Assembly (NCBI GenBank): GCA_030699205.1
Contig: JAUYJY010000059.1
Coordinates: 1 to 15,516, forward strand
DNA length: 15,516 nucleotides
Reading direction: 5' to 3'
Source: Candidatus Pacearchaeota archaeon
GTDB lineage: Archaea; Nanobdellota; Nanobdellia; Pacearchaeales; GW2011-AR1
Shown: positions 14,376 through 15,516 of the stretch, in pieces
How positions within the stretch are numbered: the first letter of the stretch is position 1
Layout of the letters: every line of letters starts with the position of its first letter
The notes under the pieces: generated by a model
The model's input: the letters and a program-made list of their open reading frames with translations, nothing else
What the model was told of the DNA's origin: nothing
The model's database searches: none
Program-made: the position numbers and the translations under genes

Positions 14376-14634
14376 ATTAGAAATACCTGAAAATTTGGAT
14401 AGGATTTTTCATAAATTATCTAAAAAAGATAAAAAGTCATTAGAAATAATAAACAATAAAATAAACGGCATTCTGGAAAATCCCTATCAATTTAAACCCC
14501 TGAGAAATAAAATGGCTGGAATAAGGAGAGTCCATGTCGGAAAAAGTTTTGTTCTTACTTACGAAATTTTAGAAGCCGAGAAGATTGTTAGACTTTTAGA
14601 TTACGACCATCATGATAAGATATTTAAAAAATAA
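14365..14634 (+). CDS. RelE/ParE-superfamily toxin
   Basis: This 89-residue protein has the RelE pattern: two N-terminal helices (NLDRIFHKLSKKDKKSLEII), a short loop (ENPYQFKPLRNKMAGI), then strands RRVHVGKSFVLTYEI and KIVRLLDYDHHDKIF. RelE toxins cut mRNA in the ribosomal A site. The basic and aromatic residues here (R and K in the strands, the DYDHHD end) fit, but whether it is an mRNA nuclease or a ParE-type gyrase inhibitor cannot be settled. I chose ATG 14365 over upstream in-frame TTG 14344, giving the usual short overlap with the antitoxin. Confidence 0.85.
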   Translation: MDYELEIPENLDRIFHKLSKKDKKSLEIINNKINGILENPYQFKPLRNKMAGIRRVHVGKSFVLTYEILEAEKIVRLLDYDHHDKIFKK

Positions 14635-14705
14635 ACTTCTTTGGTTTCTTTAACTTCAAGTTAAACGCCCCCACGATTAATAAACATCAGATTTAAAGTA
14701 AACTT

Positions 14706-15347
14706 CTATAAACCTTCGGTCTGCAATATTCCCTTCATCTCGAGCACACCCGCTCCGCGGGAAACGACTACTACCCGACCGTCCTCGTCCGAGTTAGCGA
14801 TATCCTCGTCGTACGAGCCGACCCTGAGACTCCTGTTCAGACACAACCCCGAAAGGTTTCTATCAGAAGTATGCCATGTGCGACTTCCTTTCTCCCTATC
14901 CAAATTAAGAGGAAATCCTTTTTCATCTGCCTTATCGAAGTTATATCCATTCCATTTAGGGCTAAGTCTATCATCTGCCTGAGCTTGGAAAGCTACAGTA
15001 GGAACGACACGCAAGCCATATCCTTTTTCATCTTCCATCCATGGATCCACTTTAAGTCCTGTAACTAATACTGGCGTCCTCAAATCGCCAACACGGTCTG
15101 CAAGTTCTCCAAAAATAGGAAGACTTCTTTCATAACCTCTGCCCGCTCCACGATAACCTCTGCCCGTTCCAAGTAAAACAAATGCAGGAGTATCAGTATA
15201 ATGACTATATTTAACTTGCCTAAAAACACGCGGGTCGCTTAAGTCTATAAGTTGTGCAACGCCAGCAGAAGGTGCAAGCATTTCATCAACTAACATTGAA
15301 AGAAAAGGTGTAGAACCTCTGAATTTTCCTCGATTAGATTCTATCAA
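14706..15347 (-). CDS. Putative variable protein (DGR-target-like C-terminus), 5' end probably missing
   Basis: The frame is open for about 213 residues from a TTG at 15347. It continues upstream without an ATG to a stop next to the IS element, so the N-terminus is probably lost. The body is soluble, with a GR/Y-rich stretch (GTGRGYRGAGRGYERS). The C-terminus reads SRTWHTSDRNLSGLCLNRSL, then DEDIANSDEDGRVVVVSRG. It is rich in D, N, S, G and R around fixed L, A and G, ending in a GRVVVV strand, as in C-type-lectin-fold proteins diversified by retroelements. DNA there is GC-rich and coding-strand A-poor (my hand count about 18 A in 96 bases from 14761 to about 14855), unlike the rest. A hairpin (14749-14761) follows the segment. 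No family is certain. Confidence 0.6.
   Translation of the reverse strand: MIESNRGKFRGSTPFLSMLVDEMLAPSAGVAQLIDLSDPRVFRQVKYSHYTDTPAFVLLGTGRGYRGAGRGYERSLPIFGELADRVGDLRTPVLVTGLKVDPWMEDEKGYGLRVVPTVAFQAQADDRLSPKWNGYNFDKADEKGFPLNLDREKGSRTWHTSDRNLSGLCLNRSLRVGSYDEDIANSDEDGRVVVVSRGAGVLEMKGILQTEGL
14749..14761 (-). other. GC-rich hairpin after the candidate variable region
   Basis: cccgc-tcc-gcggg forms a perfect 5-bp stem with a three-base loop directly after the GRVVVV-coding segment. In DGRs a hairpin 3' of the variable repeat promotes mutagenic homing. This stem is shorter than the well-studied examples. Confidence 0.4.
15132..15171 (-). repeat. 21-base tandem duplication inside the variable-protein gene
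   Basis: ataacctctgcccgctcca (15132-15150) recurs at 15153-15171 with one mismatch, period 21, encoding the in-frame GRGYRGA/GRGYERS-like repeat. Confidence 0.7.
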
Positions 15348-15364
15348 TCCAAAACTTTCATTTT

Positions 15365-15516
15365 ATCCTATACCCCGATGCTCTGCATCGGTTGGGTAAA
15401 AGCTTAAGTAAAAGTTGAACAAGTCTTTTAGATGGATGTTGAACATGCTGGTCATTCTACTTACAGAATACGTTACCACATGGTTTTTGTAGTCAAGTAC
15501 CGAAAGCAAATGCTGT
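15365..15516 (+). mobile_element. Left end of an IS200/IS605-family element, cut by the window edge
   Basis: A 7-bp hairpin ccgatgc-tct-gcatcgg (15375-15391) lies about 40 bases before tnpA, like the subterminal hairpins that Y1 transposases recognise at the left end. The exact boundary is not determined, but the upstream reading frame ends at 15365-15370. The rest of the element is outside the window. Confidence 0.7.
15432..15516 (+). CDS. tnpA: IS200/IS605 Y1 transposase TnpA, N-terminus only
   Basis: From ATG 15432 the frame reads MDVEHAGHSTYRIRYHMVFV then VKYRKQML, matching the start of Y1 (HUH) transposases (typically H-x-x-Y-x-x-x-Y/H-H-x-V-F-V-x-K-Y-R). This enzyme moves single-stranded DNA by cutting at hairpins. 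The catalytic HUH and tyrosine lie beyond the window, so intactness is unknown. Confidence 0.85.
   Translation, partial: MDVEHAGHSTYRIRYHMVFVVKYRKQML

Noticed and set aside
14635..15516. DGR template repeat, reverse transcriptase or Avd inside the window
   Set aside because: No open frame shows reverse transcriptase motifs (such as YxDD), and I found no second copy of the candidate variable segment.

Overview
The window is AT-rich archaeal DNA. The archaeal-only GatD/GatE glutaminyl-tRNA amidotransferase, an archaeal-type prolyl-tRNA synthetase, an NreA-type repair protein with a PCNA-binding tail, and many leaderless genes with a TATA-like box about 25-27 bases before the start codon all support this. 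Short proteins, a trimmed GatE and an acylphosphatase-UppS fusion suggest a small-genome DPANN-type lineage (Pacearchaeota/Woesearchaeota-like). That placement is inference.

Layout from left to right. Bases 1-62 hold the start of a minus-strand gene that runs off the edge, preceded by a possibly structured leader. Then come an APC-family amino-acid permease (262-1503) and gatE (1597-3039). A two-gene unit follows, made of a PIN-domain nuclease and an Rnl2-like nucleic acid ligase (3071-4606), with a divergent DUF1003 membrane protein (4718-5137). Bases 5138-6600 are an accessory patch: a hairpin-rich tract, an unrecognised 237-residue gene between diverged inverted repeats, and a GNAT acetyltransferase remnant. 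Then come gatD and proS (6608-9391), a small membrane protein (9428-9997), and a tRNA-Arg(UCG) whose 3' end is duplicated 89 bases downstream. An uppS-DHH phosphoesterase operon (10250-12344), a two-helix membrane protein and nreA (12668-13873) follow. The right end is accessory: a frameshifted small gene, a RelB/RelE-type toxin-antitoxin operon with a striking operator-like promoter, a protein ending in a GC-rich, A-poor segment, and the left end of an IS200/IS605 element whose tnpA runs off the window.

Functionally, gatD and gatE together convert Glu-tRNA(Gln) to Gln-tRNA(Gln), and proS charges tRNA-Pro, so translation genes are the core theme. UppS makes the polyprenyl lipid carrier. The DHH protein and NreA point to nucleic acid metabolism and repair. 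The PIN and ligase genes form a possible cut-and-seal RNA or DNA pair. The most interesting candidate is the 14706-15347 protein. Its C-terminus looks like the variable region of a diversity-generating retroelement (DGR) target, although no reverse transcriptase or template repeat is visible here.
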